A program made the translations under genes and the position numbers. This document shows positions 6,656 through 14,748 of a DNA stretch of 44,821 bases, piece after piece (position 1 is the first letter of the stretch; every line of letters begins with the position of its first letter). The stretch comes from CAZFLN01 sp964519905 (GTDB lineage Bacteria > Patescibacteriota > Microgenomatia > UBA1400 > UBA1396), in NCBI GenBank assembly GCA_964519905.1, contig CAZFLN010000009.1, positions 1 through 44,821 on the forward strand, written 5' to 3'. The notes below the pieces were generated by a model. It was not told the origin of the DNA. It did not search any database and saw only the letters and a program-made list of their open reading frames with translations.

Positions 6656-7555
6656 ATGGCAAAAGAACTACATATCGCTATTACCGCTGAAAAGCTTTTT
6701 TACATTGGCGACTTTGGCATTGCGAACACACTGTTTACGGGTATGCTCGTTTCAGCGGTGTTAGCTGTTTTCTTCCTCTATGCTCGTACGAAAATTTCAG
6801 ACACCAACAAACCAACCGGTTTGCAGAATTTCTTGGAAATGGTCGTCGAGGGTTTGATTGGATTAGTAGAGAGTGTGGCTGGTTCTGGCAAGAAAGCGAA
6901 TGCTTTCTTACCACTTATTTCCGGATTTTTCGTATTTATCCTTATTCAGAACTGGGTAGCGCTGCTTCCTGGGTTCCATACCATTAAGTTCACTGGCGAA
7001 CCAACCATCAAGTTTGCGAATGTCCCTACCTGGATGCAAACTGCTCCTCAAGCATACGCCATCACCAACGAAGAAATTAATCTCGCCGAAACAAATCAAG
7101 GCGAGATTTTAGTTGGAGAAACAGCTGAGGCATACGAAGAATCTCACGACACCGACAAAAAACATGCTGTCGACATCTTGCGCGGAACAAATGCCGATGT
7201 AAACATGACTATTGCGCTCGCACTTATTTCCGTTGCAGCTACTCAGTACTTCGGTATTCAATTTGCAGGACTTGGGTACTTTAAAAAGTTTATTAACTTT
7301 TCCAGTCCAATTGGATTCTTCATCGGAATTCTGGAGTTGATTGCGGAAGTATCGAAGATTATTTCTTTCTCCTTCCGTTTGTTTGGAAACATCTTCGCAG
7401 GAGAAGTGTTGGTGACTGTTATTAAGTTTTTGATCCCACTGCTTATTCCGATTCCTTTCATGGGATTCGAGGTTTTTGTAGGCGCTCTTCAGGCTTACGT
7501 ATTCGCAATGCTGACACTGGTTTTCTTCAATATGGCAGCCAGTGAACACCACTAA
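6656..7555 (+). CDS. atpB: ATP synthase Fo subunit a
   Basis: A membrane subunit of about 299 residues that forms the proton half-channels against the c ring. The essential stator Arg is Arg241 in SFSFRLFGN. GTNADVNMTIALALI matches the conserved helix before it, and the C-terminus has the usual paired transmembrane helices. An acidic, hydrophilic stretch of about 65 residues (111-175) sits in an external loop between LLPG and the GTNADVN helix; it is longer than in E. coli. The ATG at 6656 is preferred because the conserved start of the protein (HIAITAEKLFYIGDF) lies next to it. An in-frame ATG at 6575 and TTG at 6569 would add 27-29 poorly conserved residues. First gene of the atp operon; a possible -10 box, TATAAC, is at 6555-6560. 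Confidence 0.93.
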   Translation: MAKELHIAITAEKLFYIGDFGIANTLFTGMLVSAVLAVFFLYARTKISDTNKPTGLQNFLEMVVEGLIGLVESVAGSGKKANAFLPLISGFFVFILIQNWVALLPGFHTIKFTGEPTIKFANVPTWMQTAPQAYAITNEEINLAETNQGEILVGETAEAYEESHDTDKKHAVDILRGTNADVNMTIALALISVAATQYFGIQFAGLGYFKKFINFSSPIGFFIGILELIAEVSKIISFSFRLFGNIFAGEVLVTVIKFLIPLLIPIPFMGFEVFVGALQAYVFAMLTLVFFNMAASEHH

Positions 7556-7583
7556 AAAGTAAAGAGAAATAAAAGGAGAAAAA

Positions 7584-7799
7584 ATGGATCAAAACTTATT
7601 CGTCGCTCTGTCTATCGCCGTCGGTGGTATCGGACCAGCTTTGGCTCTCGGACTCATCGGACAGGCTGGTTTGACCGCTATTGGTCGAAACCCAGAAGCT
7701 GCAAGTAAAATTCAAGCCGCTATGATTTTGGTTGGTGCGTTTGCTGAAGCGATCGCTATCTACGCCCTCGTTGTGGCTCTGATCATCAAATTCGTCTAA
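7584..7799 (+). CDS. atpE: ATP synthase Fo subunit c
   Basis: A 71-residue hairpin of two transmembrane helices with the polar loop GRNPEA at 34-39. Glu55 (GAFAEAIAIY) is the ion-carrying carboxylate. The Gln and the Ser/Thr next to the carboxylate that form sodium sites in Ilyobacter-type c subunits are replaced by Leu and Ala/Ile, so proton coupling is the likely mode. AAGGAG lies seven bases before the ATG, a clear Shine-Dalgarno site, unlike the leaderless genes of the window. Confidence 0.96.
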   Translation: MDQNLFVALSIAVGGIGPALALGLIGQAGLTAIGRNPEAASKIQAAMILVGAFAEAIAIYALVVALIIKFV

Positions 7800-7823
7800 A
7801 TCAGGAGCTAAAGGAGTACAACC

Positions 7824-8309
7824 ATGGAAATACAAGTCGGCAGCATTCTTGCTCAGATTTTGAACTTCGGTATTCTTACCGCGGTGCTGACTTTCTTCTT
7901 GCTGAAGCCGATCAAGTCTGTCCTGGAAACTCGATCACGCCGCATCGCTGAAGGTCAAAAAGCAGCGGAAGAAGCCTTAGCAGAGAAAGCTCACATTGGC
8001 GAAATGAAGGCGCAAGCCGAAAAAGAAGCCAAACAACAAGCCAAAAACTTAATCGCAGCTGCTCGCACCGAAGCAGAGGATCGTAAGGTCGAACTGCTCT
8101 CTGCCAACAAAGCAGAAGTCGAAGCCGCCCGCGAAGCTATGATGAAGGCTGTTGAAAAAGAAAAGGCTGCCTTACTCAAAACTTGGCAGGATCAACTGGA
8201 AACAGTCGTCCTGGAAGTGGCTGAGCAAGTAGTCGGAGAGTCTCTCGACGCAAAGAAGCACAGTAAATTGATCTCTCAAGCGTTCAAACGCATTGAGGCA
8301 AGTAAGTAA
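7824..8309 (+). CDS. atpF: ATP synthase Fo subunit b
   Basis: A 161-residue peripheral-stalk subunit. An N-terminal membrane helix (ILNFGILTAVLTFFLLKPI, about 12-30) is followed by a long charged helix rich in Ala, Glu and Lys (about 35-155), the dimerising stalk that binds delta and alpha. Length is normal for the family. GGAG precedes the ATG. It is the partner that holds the shortened delta subunit encoded next. Confidence 0.94.
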   Translation: MEIQVGSILAQILNFGILTAVLTFFLLKPIKSVLETRSRRIAEGQKAAEEALAEKAHIGEMKAQAEKEAKQQAKNLIAAARTEAEDRKVELLSANKAEVEAAREAMMKAVEKEKAALLKTWQDQLETVVLEVAEQVVGESLDAKKHSKLISQAFKRIEASK

Positions 8310-8328
8310 GCGTCTCTAAAGGGTATAT

Positions 8329-8538
8329 ATGCAAACAGTTGTCATTACTACTGCTCAAGAGCTTACCGCTGATCAGCGTAAAGAGGCAAAAGCCTTGGCT
8401 ATTGCCAAAGCTGGCACAAAAGAAATTGAGCTCACCGAAAAAGTGGATTCAACAATCGTTGGTGGAGTTATTCTGCAGGTCGGATCTCGCGTCTATGATG
8501 CGTCGGTTCGGGCTCAGTTTGCTCAACTGAAATCATAA
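8329..8538 (+). CDS. atpH: ATP synthase F1 subunit delta, reduced to its C-terminal domain
   Basis: Only 69 residues, against about 175-180 in typical bacteria. The segment DSTIVGGVILQVGSRVYDASVRAQFAQLK matches the C-terminal signature of delta (GG-I-x-V-G-x-x-x-D-x-S-V-R), and the preceding 35 residues fit the short strand/helix before it. The N-terminal six-helix bundle that in E. coli grips the alpha N-termini is absent. The gene sits exactly in the delta slot between b and alpha with AAGGG before the ATG. The upstream gene is complete, so this is not an obvious frameshift product. Assignment rests on position plus the C-terminal motif. Confidence 0.88.
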   Translation: MQTVVITTAQELTADQRKEAKALAIAKAGTKEIELTEKVDSTIVGGVILQVGSRVYDASVRAQFAQLKS

Positions 8539-8566
8539 GAGCCCTGAAGGTATAAAGAGGAATCAC

Positions 8567-10090
8567 ATGGCAAAAGCATCCGCATTCAGTCGATTGCAAG
8601 AAAAACTCAAGCATTTAGATCAACCAGTGGCGTCACGTGTTGTTGGTACGGTTCAATCGTACTCCGACGGTGTTGCGACTATCGCTGGTTTAGATGACAT
8701 CATGCTCGGAGAACTTGTTGATCTCGGTCACAACGTTCTTGGACTCGCAATGAACTTGAATGAGGAATCTGTTGGCGTGGTAGTTTTGGGTGACGCAGGT
8801 CACTTAAGTGTTGGCGCTCCAGTTTACGGAACTGGTCGCTTGCTTTCTATCGGTGTTTCCAACGAAATCGTTGGTCGCGTCGTTGATCCACTCGGAAACG
8901 TGTTGGACGAAAAAGGCGACATCACCCCAGAAAAATACGAATTGCTGGAAAAAATTGCTCCAGGTGTTATGGCTCGTCAGTCTGTCAGCCAACCACTCCA
9001 AACCGGTGTCAAAGCTGTTGACGCAATGATTCCAATTGGTCGTGGACAGCGTGAGTTGCTCATTGGTGACCGCGGAACCGGAAAATCAGCTGTTGCTTTA
9101 GGAACAATCCTCAATCAGCACGACCAAGATGTTATCTGTGTGTACGTAGCTATTGGACAAAAGCGAAGTTTCCTCAGCCAGACTATCACCACTCTGGAAC
9201 ACCACGGTGCTATGAAGTACACCGTGGTGGTATCAGCCAGTGCTTCAGACAGTGCTTCCTTGCAATTCCTCGCCCCAATGGCCGGAACAGCAATTGCCGA
9301 GTTCTTCTTAGCACAAGGCAAAGATGTTTTGATTGTGTACGATGATCTTTCTAAGCACGCACAAGCCTATCGCGAAGTTTCTCTTTTGCTGCGTCGCCCA
9401 TCTGGCCGCGAAGCCTACCCAGGAGATATCTTCTACCTCCACTCACGTTTGCTGGAACGCGCTTGTCGCTTAAATCCAGAACACGGTGGTGGATCGATCA
9501 CTGCTTTGCCAATCATCGAAACACAAGCCGGCGATATTTCTGCCTACGTTCCAACCAACGTGATCTCTATTACTGACGGTCAAATCTACTTTGAAGCTGA
9601 CCTCTTTAACGCCGGTGTTCGCCCAGCCATTAACGTTGGTGCCTCAGTGTCTCGCGTGGGATCTTCCGCTCAAATTAAAGCTATGAAGCAAGTGGCTGGT
9701 CCTATGAAGTTGGAACTGGCTCAGTTCCGCGAATTAGAAGCCTTTGCTCAATTCAGTTCTGACTTAGATCCAACCACCAAGAAGCAGTTGAACCGTGGAC
9801 AGCGATTGTCTCGCGTTCTGAACCAAGGTTGGGACACACCATTACCAGTGGAAGAAGAAATTGCTGTTATCTTTGCCGCTACCCGAGGATTCTTGGATGA
9901 GCTTCAACTTGAAGTTCTTGGCGAATGGGAAACTCAATTCCGCCAATACCTGCGCGACATGGAAGCTGAAATGCTCACCGCGATTCGAACCGAACAAAAA
10001 CTGTCACCAGAAATCGAAGCGCAGCTCAGTTCCGCCGTGCAGACCTTTAACGATCTGCATTCAGAGTGGAAAGTGGCTGTAGAGGAGTAA
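8567..10090 (+). CDS. atpA: ATP synthase F1 subunit alpha
   Basis: A 507-residue subunit of the F1 hexamer carrying the non-catalytic nucleotide sites. Walker A is GDRGTGKS at 167-174. The arginine finger lies in FNAGVRPAINVGASVSRVG. The C-terminal helical domain is complete. The N-terminal helix (SAFSRLQEKLKHL), which in other bacteria docks on the delta N-terminal domain, is present although that delta domain is missing here. GAGGAA lies before the ATG. Length is normal. Confidence 0.98.
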   Translation: MAKASAFSRLQEKLKHLDQPVASRVVGTVQSYSDGVATIAGLDDIMLGELVDLGHNVLGLAMNLNEESVGVVVLGDAGHLSVGAPVYGTGRLLSIGVSNEIVGRVVDPLGNVLDEKGDITPEKYELLEKIAPGVMARQSVSQPLQTGVKAVDAMIPIGRGQRELLIGDRGTGKSAVALGTILNQHDQDVICVYVAIGQKRSFLSQTITTLEHHGAMKYTVVVSASASDSASLQFLAPMAGTAIAEFFLAQGKDVLIVYDDLSKHAQAYREVSLLLRRPSGREAYPGDIFYLHSRLLERACRLNPEHGGGSITALPIIETQAGDISAYVPTNVISITDGQIYFEADLFNAGVRPAINVGASVSRVGSSAQIKAMKQVAGPMKLELAQFRELEAFAQFSSDLDPTTKKQLNRGQRLSRVLNQGWDTPLPVEEEIAVIFAATRGFLDELQLEVLGEWETQFRQYLRDMEAEMLTAIRTEQKLSPEIEAQLSSAVQTFNDLHSEWKVAVEE

Positions 10091-10094
10091 TCCC

Positions 10095-10955
10095 GTGCCG
10101 AATGTCCGGTTGATTAAAGGTCGAATCAACTCCGCTCAAAACATCGCCAAGATAACCAAAGCGATGGAGATGGTTTCGGCGTCTAAAATGCGTAAGGCGC
10201 AAGCCCAAGCGCAAGCTTCTCAGCCGTACGCCAACAAACTGCACGGAGTCTTGCACACCATCGGAAAAAACGCTGATGCTTCTTTGCATCCGTTGCTGGC
10301 TGAGCATCCAGAGGGTCGACCACTTTTGATTGTGTTTTCTTCGAACCGCGGACTGTCTGGCGCTTTGAATAATAACTTGTTCAAAGGTGTACTCGAATTT
10401 GCAGAAAAGCATCCTGACTGCACATTGATTACGCTCGGACGAAAAGCGCAAGAATTTGCGTCTCGATCTGGACTGCATATCACCGCTTCCTTCACCAACA
10501 TTCCAGAACGTCCTTCTTTTGCTGACATTACCGCGCTGGCGCAAATGATCCGAGAAGGTTTCTTAGGTGAAAATTTCTCGAGCGTCCACACCGTTCACAT
10601 GCGATTTGTGAACACACTCACACAATTGCCTCAAACCACTGCTTTGCTTCCACTCGAAATTCCACAAGACACTGTGAATGAAGGCGAAGCAGCCTCACAT
10701 CAGGAATACAAGTTTGAACCAACTCCTCAAGACATTTTAGCTTCTTTGCTGCCATACTATGTAGAGGTTTTGTTGTACCAAACTCTCCTGGACTCTCGAG
10801 CTTCTGAACACAGTGCTCGTATGATTTCTATGCAGAATGCCAGCAACAACGCCAAAGATGTGGTTGCCGCACTCAAGCTGGAATTCAACAAATCTCGCCA
10901 AGCTGCCATTACACAAGAACTCATTGAGATCACCACCACGAAGGAGTACGCATGA
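10095..10955 (+). CDS. atpG: ATP synthase F1 subunit gamma
   Basis: A 286-residue rotor shaft. The N-terminal helix begins LIKGRINSAQNIAKITKAM and the C-terminal helix contains ARMISMQNASNNAKDVV, the two strands of the coiled coil that turns inside alpha3beta3. The start is GTG with GAGGAG seven bases before it; it lies four bases after atpA. Its stop overlaps the atpD ATG by four bases (ATGA), so the two are translationally coupled. Confidence 0.96.
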   Translation: MPNVRLIKGRINSAQNIAKITKAMEMVSASKMRKAQAQAQASQPYANKLHGVLHTIGKNADASLHPLLAEHPEGRPLLIVFSSNRGLSGALNNNLFKGVLEFAEKHPDCTLITLGRKAQEFASRSGLHITASFTNIPERPSFADITALAQMIREGFLGENFSSVHTVHMRFVNTLTQLPQTTALLPLEIPQDTVNEGEAASHQEYKFEPTPQDILASLLPYYVEVLLYQTLLDSRASEHSARMISMQNASNNAKDVVAALKLEFNKSRQAAITQELIEITTTKEYA

Positions 10956-12340
10956 ACAATGCCGGAACTATTATTCAAATTGTGGGACCAGTCGTTGACG
11001 TGGTCTTCACTGATGCGCTGCCAAACATTTTTGAAGCGCTCAAGCTCGAACAAGAAAACGGGGAAGTCCTCACTCTGGAAGTTGAGCAACAACTTAATGA
11101 CACCACTGTTCGAGCCTTGGCTCTCGGTTCAACCGATGGTCTCCGCCGTGGCATGACTGTGCAAGCTACTGGCAATCCAATTATGGTGCCAGTTGGAGAA
11201 GAAACTCTTGGCCGTATCTTTAACGTGGTCGGTGAAGCTATTGATGAAATGCCAACACCAAAAGCCAAGAAATACGCTCCAATTCACAAACCAGCTCCTA
11301 CTTTAGCTGAACAAGAAACTAGCGCTCAAATGCTGGAAACTGGTATTAAAGTTATCGACTTGATCTGTCCATTCGCTCGCGGTGGAAAAATTGGTGCTTT
11401 CGGTGGAGCCGGTGTGGGCAAAACCGTTATCATTCAAGAGCTGATTCGTAACATCGCTGAAGAACACTCTGGTCACTCCGTTTTTGCTGGAGTGGGAGAG
11501 CGTACACGCGAAGGAAACGATCTTTACCACGAAATGATGGATTCTGGTGTTATGAAAAACACTGTGATGTTGTTCGGTCAGATGAATGAGCCACCAGGCA
11601 ACCGTTTGCGTATTGCTTTGGCTGCGGTCACCATGGCCGAGTACTTCCGCGACGATCGCCATGAAGACGTGCTGCTGTTCGTCGACAATATCTTCCGTTT
11701 CTCTCAAGCTGGTTCCGAAGTGTCCGCGCTGATGGGTCGCATTCCATCTGCGGTGGGCTACCAACCAAACTTGGCTACAGAAATGGCGGCTTTGCAGGAG
11801 CGTATTACTTCTACCAAGCAAGGATCGATCACTTCTTTGCAGGCCGTGTACGTGCCAGCTGACGACTACACCGACCCGGCTCCGGCTACAACCTTTACGC
11901 ACTTAGATTCCACAATCGTATTGGAACGCCGACTGGCTGAGCAAGCTCTCTTCCCAGCGGTGGATCCTCTCGCTTCTACTTCTAAGATTCTTCGCGCTGA
12001 AGTCGTGGGTGACTTACACTACGAAGTCGCACGCGGAGTACAAAAAGTTCTCCAGCGTTACAAGGAACTGCAAGACATTATCGCTATCTTGGGTATTGAT
12101 GAACTTTCACCAGAAGATAAGCTTATTGTAAATCGCGCTCGAAAAATCCAGCGCTTCCTCAGTCAGCCATTCTTCGTGGGTGAACAATTCACAAACATCC
12201 CTGGTCAATACGTCAGTGTAGAAGATACTGTTCGCAGTTTCAAAGAAATCTTGGACGGCAAACACGACAGTCTGCCAGAACAAGCCTTCTACATGGTTGG
12301 AACCATTGAACACGCTGTCGAAAAAGCCAAAACACTGTAA
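10952..12340 (+). CDS. atpD: ATP synthase F1 subunit beta
   Basis: A 462-residue catalytic subunit. Walker A is GGAGVGKT at 151-158 and the catalytic Glu is in GERTREGND (Glu183). LLFVDNIFRFSQAGSEVS carries the Walker B Asp, and DELSPED is the DELSEED-type torque loop. The adenine-site sequence VPADDYTDPAPATTF is nearly canonical, with Tyr where Leu is usual. AAGGAG is placed before the ATG inside the end of atpG. Confidence 0.98.
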   Translation: MNNAGTIIQIVGPVVDVVFTDALPNIFEALKLEQENGEVLTLEVEQQLNDTTVRALALGSTDGLRRGMTVQATGNPIMVPVGEETLGRIFNVVGEAIDEMPTPKAKKYAPIHKPAPTLAEQETSAQMLETGIKVIDLICPFARGGKIGAFGGAGVGKTVIIQELIRNIAEEHSGHSVFAGVGERTREGNDLYHEMMDSGVMKNTVMLFGQMNEPPGNRLRIALAAVTMAEYFRDDRHEDVLLFVDNIFRFSQAGSEVSALMGRIPSAVGYQPNLATEMAALQERITSTKQGSITSLQAVYVPADDYTDPAPATTFTHLDSTIVLERRLAEQALFPAVDPLASTSKILRAEVVGDLHYEVARGVQKVLQRYKELQDIIAILGIDELSPEDKLIVNRARKIQRFLSQPFFVGEQFTNIPGQYVSVEDTVRSFKEILDGKHDSLPEQAFYMVGTIEHAVEKAKTL

Positions 12341-12363
12341 GCTGGAAAAGAAAGGAACCAGGC

Positions 12364-12825
12364 ATGAGCAACGATCGCACCCTGCAGTTGACTATTCTCA
12401 CACAAGAACGTGAGTTGCTCAGTCGTGCCGTAAACTCTGTTACCGTGATGACCACCCAAGGCGAGATTACAGTGCTACCTGGACATATTCCTTTATTCAC
12501 AAAACTGGATGTTGGAGAGTTAGTCTTCCGTTGGAATAGTGAAAATGGTCGTTCTCAACAGGAAGAAAGTTTTTCTGTTTCCGGTGGCTTTCTCGATGTG
12601 AATCCTCATGGCGAGGTAACCATTCTTGCTGACTATGCTATTCGTTCAAGTGAGATTAATCTCGCTCAGGCTGAAGCTGCTAGACAGCAAGCAGAAGAAG
12701 CAATGCAAAACAAAGCTTCGGAAGTTGATTTCCAAATCGCGGAAGCTTCACTCAAGCGTGCTTTGAATGATCTGCGCCTTGCTGGAAAACGCCGCGGCGG
12801 ATCCTCTGGTGCACCACAGATTTAA
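12364..12825 (+). CDS. atpC: ATP synthase F1 subunit epsilon
   Basis: A 153-residue central-stalk subunit. The N-terminal beta sandwich has the conserved GEITVLPGHIPLFT, and a C-terminal two-helix region from about 95 (AQAEAARQQAEEAM ... ASLKRALNDLRLA) could act as the inhibitory arm. The basic and Gly/Ser-rich tail (GKRRGGSSGAPQI) is longer than usual. AAGGAA precedes the ATG. It closes the operon; no strong terminator is visible in the 42 bases before murG. Confidence 0.95.
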   Translation: MSNDRTLQLTILTQERELLSRAVNSVTVMTTQGEITVLPGHIPLFTKLDVGELVFRWNSENGRSQQEESFSVSGGFLDVNPHGEVTILADYAIRSSEINLAQAEAARQQAEEAMQNKASEVDFQIAEASLKRALNDLRLAGKRRGGSSGAPQI

Positions 12826-12831
12826 ATACAG

Positions 12832-12859
12832 TTGGTTCGTCAAGATAAGCTGCTATAAT
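12832..12859 (+). promoter_or_regulatory. murG promoter, predicted leaderless
   Basis: TTGGTT at 12832-12837, a 16-base spacer and a perfect TATAAT at 12854-12859. The ATG at 12868 is only eight bases further on. It separates the division block from the atp operon transcript. Confidence 0.65.
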
Positions 12860-12867
12860 GAATCCTC

Positions 12868-14046
12868 ATGGACATGATCGCTGACACCTCTTCCGAGCCA
12901 AGTATACGATCCAAACCATTCACAATTTTGGTAAGTGGTGGACACATCACCCCAGCTCTCGCTACCATTGAGTATTTGCAACACAAACACCCGGAAATTC
13001 GCATTGTTTTTGTCGGGCGTGAGTACTCACAAGTAAAAGAGCGACAAGTCGCCAAAGAACGAGAGCTCAGCGAAGAGCTTGGTATTAAATTTTATTCCGT
13101 CACCGCTGCAAAATTTCATCGAACCATGTGGTGGCGAAACGGAGAAGAATTGCTTCGCTGGATTCCTTCTTTGTGGAATGCTTTTACCATTCTTCGTCAG
13201 GAAAAAATTGATCTCTTTCTATCCTTCGGTGGCTACTTAGCTGTACCATTCGCGCTCGTCGCCAAGCTACTCGGGAAAAAGGTCGTTACCCATGAGCAAA
13301 CCATTACTTCTGGCTTGGCCAATGAAGTTATTGCCCAAGTTGCTGACAAAATTGCTGTCTCTTTTGAAGAATCTCGTCGACATTTCCCGAAAGAAAAAAC
13401 CGTTCTTACTGGAAATCCACTGCGTCGGTCTTTACTCAGAGAGTACTCTCGTCGTCCTGGCTGGATCCCAGAAACCCGTCTGCCACTGCTGTATGTCACT
13501 GGTGGAAGTCAGGGTTCACAGACCATCAATAATGCGGTGGCTCAAATTCTCCCAGAACTTACTGAGAAATTTTTAGTAGTACATCAATGTGGTCAAAGCC
13601 AAAATCAACATTACCTCCGCATGCTCCAAGACGAAGCCCAGGAACTCCCAGAGAAACAACAGCAACGCTACGTGGTCAGAGAATGGGTCGAAGAACGAGA
13701 AGTGAGTTGGATTCTGCAACATGCCGCACTGGCGGTGTCTCGCTCTGGAGCCAATACAACTCTGGAAATTACTTTGCATGCTCTTCCAACCGTATTCATT
13801 CCGCTGCCGTTCTCTCATAACAACGAACAAGAGAAAAATGCTCTGACTCTCGTCGAAAAGGAAGCAGCGCTGCTCCTTGACCAACAAGACCTCACGCCTC
13901 AAACCTTGCTCAAAAACATTATCGTTGCCTATGAGCAAAGAACTCGACTTCGTAAGAAAGCAGAGAAAGTGCGTGATCAACAGATTACAGATGGCGCCAA
14001 ACGGCTTGGCGAGTTGGTAGTTTCTTTGCTACGATCAGCAGCATGA
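12868..14046 (+). CDS. murG: UDP-GlcNAc:undecaprenyl-PP-MurNAc-pentapeptide GlcNAc transferase (MurG)
   Basis: A 392-residue GT-B enzyme that makes lipid II on the inner face of the membrane. The first glycine loop reads VSGGHITPALA (22-32), a variant of GGTGGHxxPA. The second is VTGGSQGSQTIN, and the donor-binding region is VSRSGANTTLEITLHALPTVFIPLP. A short N-terminal extension of about 15 residues precedes the first strand; a second ATG lies at 12874. The stop TGA overlaps the ATG of the next gene by four bases. Placement before ftsQ-ftsA-ftsZ is the usual dcw cluster order. Confidence 0.95.
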   Translation: MDMIADTSSEPSIRSKPFTILVSGGHITPALATIEYLQHKHPEIRIVFVGREYSQVKERQVAKERELSEELGIKFYSVTAAKFHRTMWWRNGEELLRWIPSLWNAFTILRQEKIDLFLSFGGYLAVPFALVAKLLGKKVVTHEQTITSGLANEVIAQVADKIAVSFEESRRHFPKEKTVLTGNPLRRSLLREYSRRPGWIPETRLPLLYVTGGSQGSQTINNAVAQILPELTEKFLVVHQCGQSQNQHYLRMLQDEAQELPEKQQQRYVVREWVEEREVSWILQHAALAVSRSGANTTLEITLHALPTVFIPLPFSHNNEQEKNALTLVEKEAALLLDQQDLTPQTLLKNIIVAYEQRTRLRKKAEKVRDQQITDGAKRLGELVVSLLRSAA

Positions 14047-14747
14047 CGCAGAACACTCCAGTAATGAGAATTGCTCTTGGAGTGTTTGTTTTCGCTGGAG
14101 TTGGTGTGGCTACTTTTTTTCTTTTCAAACCAACGCAAATTGACTGTATTACCTCGATCTCTACGTTTTGTTCTCCAACTGAAGTTGAAGCACTCCAAGA
14201 ACACTATCCCAACCGATTTAAGCTTCTGACAAAAAACGCATCAGAGAATCTTGATGATTTACGCACAAAAATTCCTGAACTTGAGTCACTGCGAGGTCGG
14301 CTTACCTGGCTTGGTGGAAGCCAGGTGATTATTACTCGGAGTGAAATACTCGCAACGGTACAAATTGGATCAGAAACTCACGATGTCTTCAGTAATGGAC
14401 AAGAGATTGTACAAAGTGAAAAAAAATCCATTCTTCAATTTAAAAACCAAGAAAATTGGGAAAACTGGAAAGGGAGTTACGGGTCAGAGCAACAGTATAC
14501 AGAAGTTTTAGCGACTCTAGACAATGAAATTTCAAAAACTCGTCCGCGAATCACTCTGGTTGAGGTTGACAATATCAATCGTGCAAATCTGCGACTCGAG
14601 AACTCAACAAGAGCCGTGATCCATTTGAAGTCAGCGGAAGAAATTCACAATCAGCTCCGCACTTTACAGGCAGTCCTCCAATCTTCTACAATGGAAACAC
14701 TGCCCGCGGAGGTTGACCTGCGGTTTAAAAATGTAATTATTCGATAA
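14043..14747 (+). CDS. ftsQ: divergent FtsQ/DivIB-type cell division protein
   Basis: A 234-residue bitopic protein. It has a short cytoplasmic N-terminus, one membrane helix (IALGVFVFAGVGVATFFLF, 10-28) and an extracytoplasmic domain. The C-terminal stretch ending LPAEVDLRFKNVIIR matches the last beta strands of FtsQ/DivIB (iDLRf...). The POTRA part is too divergent to align by eye. Two cysteines (about 35 and 43) lie just outside the membrane. Identification rests on these features and on its place between murG and ftsA. It overlaps murG by four bases and ends one base before ftsA. Confidence 0.78.
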   Translation: MTQNTPVMRIALGVFVFAGVGVATFFLFKPTQIDCITSISTFCSPTEVEALQEHYPNRFKLLTKNASENLDDLRTKIPELESLRGRLTWLGGSQVIITRSEILATVQIGSETHDVFSNGQEIVQSEKKSILQFKNQENWENWKGSYGSEQQYTEVLATLDNEISKTRPRITLVEVDNINRANLRLENSTRAVIHLKSAEEIHNQLRTLQAVLQSSTMETLPAEVDLRFKNVIIR

Positions 14748-14748
14748 C

